Part shown: piece by piece, positions 45,314 to 47,642 of the stretch
Position numbering within the stretch: the stretch's first letter is position 1
Layout of the letters: the number at the start of each line of letters is the position of its first letter
DNA from: a bacterium
Lineage (GTDB): Bacteria; Patescibacteriota; Microgenomatia; UBA10105; UBA927
DNA: 47,642 bases
Reading direction: 5' to 3'
Assembly: GCA_021817785.1 (NCBI GenBank)
Contig: JAKAFY010000012.1
Coordinates: 1 to 47,642 of the forward strand
Translations under genes and position numbers: made by a program
Notes under the pieces: model-generated
Told to the model about the DNA's origin: nothing
Database searches by the model: none
The model's input: the letters and a program-made list of their open reading frames with translations, nothing else

Positions 45314-46339
45314 CTATAAAAATATGGAGGTATTTTCCATAACCCACTGATACAATTTGATAATACCTTCTTCAACACTAACCTTTGGCTCCCATCCAAA
45401 TTCATTTTTGGCCTTCCGAATATCCGCCACAAAAATCTTCTGGTCTCCCGGGCGCCAATTACGGTTACGTATCGGTATTTTTTTACCAAAAAGTTTTTCT
45501 AAAAGCGGACCGAATTCGGCCCAGATTGAAAGCGTGTTACCCGGTCCGCCACCGATATTATATATGCCTCCCCGGGTTTTATTGCCCGCACGGATGGCCA
45601 TATCGTACGCACGGATAAGATCGTCGATGTACAGAAGATCCCGCACTTGTTTGCCGTCTCCGTAGATTGATAATTTTTTTCCAAAGATCGTGGCAATGAT
45701 AAACCATGCAACCCATCCCTGGTCTTCGACACCGAATTGTCTCGGTCCATAAATACAGGACTGACGCATCACAACAGTGTCTAAGCCGTACATTCGACTG
45801 TAGTCATGAACATATTGATCTGCCGTGCCCTTTGAGCAGCCGTACGGAGAATAAAAATCCAACTGCTGCAATTCATTCACGCCGTGCGGCAATGTCTCAT
45901 ACACATACCGGCTCTGCTTCTCTATCACAGGCACGGCATACATGCTGCCATAGACTTTATTGGTTGACGCATAAATAAATTTTGCACGGCTTTTTGCAGC
46001 TCTTAAAGCTTCCAATACAGTGAGCGTTCCGAGTGCGTTAGCGATAAAGTCCATGCGCGGATCGGCAACGGACGTCGTGACCGCTACCTGCCCCGCCAAA
46101 TGAAGGATCGCGTCCGCGTGCTGCAAAAAAGGTATCAGTGTTCCGACATCCGCAGCGTTGGCGACGTCTCCGCGAAGGAACGTGAGACTACCGCCCAGAC
46201 CTTTAAGCCACAATAGATTTTTATCCGCTCCCCTACGCGAAAGATTATCGAAAATGACCACGTCCGCGTGCCGGGAAAGATAATACGAAGCGGCATTGCT
46301 GCCGATAAATCCGGCTCCGCCGGTGATGACGATGCGCAT
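45314..46339 (-). CDS. CDP-paratose 2-epimerase (TyvE)-like SDR
   Basis: MRIVITGGAGFIGSNAASYYLSRHADVVIFDNLSRRGADKNLLWL; YASTNKVYGSM; RQSCIYGPRQFGVEDQGWVAWF; YGDGKQVRDLLYIDDLI. Confidence 0.88.
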   Translation of the reverse strand: MRIVITGGAGFIGSNAASYYLSRHADVVIFDNLSRRGADKNLLWLKGLGGSLTFLRGDVANAADVGTLIPFLQHADAILHLAGQVAVTTSVADPRMDFIANALGTLTVLEALRAAKSRAKFIYASTNKVYGSMYAVPVIEKQSRYVYETLPHGVNELQQLDFYSPYGCSKGTADQYVHDYSRMYGLDTVVMRQSCIYGPRQFGVEDQGWVAWFIIATIFGKKLSIYGDGKQVRDLLYIDDLIRAYDMAIRAGNKTRGGIYNIGGGPGNTLSIWAEFGPLLEKLFGKKIPIRNRNWRPGDQKIFVADIRKAKNEFGWEPKVSVEEGIIKLYQWVMENTSIFL

Positions 46340-46346
46340 AGATAGA

Positions 46347-47150
46347 TTACGGAATGGAAACGTTAAAATTCAATTCTTTATCAAACCGCCATTTCCGTTT
46401 ATTGAGATTATCGTAATAACGAAGAACACGCAGCCGATAAAACACCGCGAGCGTATCCCACAGCATATTGCGTATCACTCTCCACACGGAAAGAGATGTG
46501 ATACTGGACGCGCCTGTAAAATCCAATTCGATCGGAGATTCATATATTCTCGTATATCCCAAATGGTATGCGACAGCCAATATTTCGATATCAAACGCAA
46601 ATTCCTTTACGACCAGTCTCGGTAATACATCCTCCAGCACGCGCCTGCGGTACAATTTCATTCCGACCTGCGTATCGCGGATATTGAGCCCGAACAGAAG
46701 ATGGGTCAGCTGCTGATACCCCCAGGAAAGAATTTTGCGCGCCAACGGGTACTGTACTTTCGATACCGGATGTCGTTTGCTTCCGACGATGATATCCGCG
46801 TTATACCACGTAAAATGTTCGAGCATCATGGAAAGTCCGCGCTCACTGACATCTCCTCCGGCATCAAGAAATCCGATGATATCCCCATGACTTTTTGCCA
46901 TACCAAACCGCACGGCATACCCTTTTCCGTGATTGGTCTTATATCCAGTGACGATAAGGCGTGCTGAATGAACTTTACCAGCTTCTTCCAAACTCCGATC
47001 GTCGGTTCCGTCCACGACAACGATGAGTTCATAGGGAGTGGACAGCAATTCTAACTCAGCAAGAATATTTTGTATCTGGCGGCGGATAGTCCGTTCCTGT
47101 TTATATACCGGAATGATAAGGGATAATAATTTAATGTTTTTGGAGTGCAT
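46347..47150 (-). CDS. GT2 family glycosyltransferase (DPG/DPM-synthase-like)
   Basis: LSLIIPVYKQERTIRRQIQNILAEL; YELIVVVDGTDDRS; GKGYAVRFGMAKSHGDIIGFLDAGGDVS; DTQVGMKLYRRRVLEDVLPRLVVKEFAFDIEILAVA. Confidence 0.92.
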   Translation of the reverse strand: MHSKNIKLLSLIIPVYKQERTIRRQIQNILAELELLSTPYELIVVVDGTDDRSLEEAGKVHSARLIVTGYKTNHGKGYAVRFGMAKSHGDIIGFLDAGGDVSERGLSMMLEHFTWYNADIIVGSKRHPVSKVQYPLARKILSWGYQQLTHLLFGLNIRDTQVGMKLYRRRVLEDVLPRLVVKEFAFDIEILAVAYHLGYTRIYESPIELDFTGASSITSLSVWRVIRNMLWDTLAVFYRLRVLRYYDNLNKRKWRFDKELNFNVSIP

Positions 47151-47642
47151 GGCGATAGTATACCAAAAGCGACAAAACAAGTACGGCGGCTATCGCAATA
47201 TTGGTCCAGATTACCATGGCAATACTCTGATGAAACATACTCAAAAGCACGTCCTGCAATATTGCAGCCCCAATTAGGATCATCCATACTGCAGTTTTGC
47301 CAAGACCCATAAGTGCCATAACAATCGTATAGGCTATCGTATAAAACGAACTGAATATACCGAATATCCCCAGATATGGAGAGGCGGCGACAAAGGCGGA
47401 TCCGTACAAGAGTTGCAGAGAAAATACGGGCAACAGGAAAAAACCAGCCGTGATCGTCAAGGACAGCGCTGCCACAATACCGACCGATCCGTAGACTAAG
47501 CTTTGCGTATGTTTTCCGGTAGCCGACCGTTCCGTCACTACCGGTAATAGTACATACATGATCGAACTGCTGGCAAAAAATATGATTTTCCCCATTGTTG
47601 ACAGAGCGCCGTACCAACCCGAAGCCAACTCAGGGAGGAAGT
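47131..47642 (-). CDS. Oligosaccharide flippase (Wzx/MATE-type), C-terminal part (truncated by window edge)
   Basis: FLPELASGWYGALSTMGKIIFFASSSIMYVLLPVVTERSATGKHTQSLVYGSVGIVAALSLTITAGFFLLPVFSLQLLYGSAFV; frame open to the edge. Confidence 0.85.
   Translation of the reverse strand, partial: FLPELASGWYGALSTMGKIIFFASSSIMYVLLPVVTERSATGKHTQSLVYGSVGIVAALSLTITAGFFLLPVFSLQLLYGSAFVAASPYLGIFGIFSSFYTIAYTIVMALMGLGKTAVWMILIGAAILQDVLLSMFHQSIAMVIWTNIAIAAVLVLSLLVYYRHALQKH

Noticed and set aside
47051-47617. 188-aa minus-strand ORF alternative to the flippase frame
   Set aside because: Out of frame with the flippase translation; C/Y/R-rich, no TM pattern, whereas the 47131-47642 frame is a clear MATE-like membrane protein open to the edge.
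1-47642. Alternative genetic code (UGA = Gly) as in some CPR lineages
   Set aside because: Several genes end at TGA at family-appropriate positions (e.g. 21960 and 25253), so the standard bacterial code fits.
1-47642. CRISPR arrays, tRNA/rRNA genes, transposases, integrases
   Set aside because: No direct-repeat/spacer pattern, no recognisable RNA gene or mobile-element protein was seen in reading the window.

Overview
This 47.6 kb window is almost wall-to-wall surface-glycan biosynthesis, with about 42 genes on mostly overlapping minus-strand ORFs. Contents: a DUF4012-like protein (partial at the left edge), a monotopic phosphoglycosyl transferase (WcaJ/RfbP type), mannose-1-P guanylyltransferase, many GT4 and GT2 glycosyltransferases, several GT-C/AftD-like multi-membrane proteins, an O-antigen ligase-like protein, GalE, a UXS-like decarboxylase, a GDP-mannose 3,5-epimerase-like SDR, a CapE-like/RmlD-like/WecB-like trio, a TyvE-like epimerase, four left-handed beta-helix acyltransferases (one of them SAT-like), a methyltransferase, and a Wzx/MATE-type flippase (partial at the right edge). 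A plus-strand island (18.6-22.0 kb and 23.1-25.3 kb) interrupts the minus-strand series. Gene style (DUF4012 next to the sugar transferase, AftD-like giants, tight overlaps, standard stop codons including TGA) suggests a Patescibacteria/CPR-type genome, but this is inference. Most unusual observations: a perfectly phased 21-unit degenerate heptamer minisatellite that supplies the stop codon of the UXS-like gene, with two short heptamer tracts at the inter-domain linkers of two separate GT4 genes; a probable Wzy/WaaL-like plus GT-C fusion broken by a 1-nt frameshift; a GT-C/AftD-like protein fused to a C-terminal SGNH hydrolase; a half-length GT4; interleaved divergent promoters; and a plus-strand cassette (GT2, SDR, TIM-barrel isomerase, GT2, with an opposing FAD oxidoreductase) of unknown product. 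No tRNA, rRNA, CRISPR array, transposase or integrase was recognised. All family assignments come from reading motifs by eye; no searches were run.
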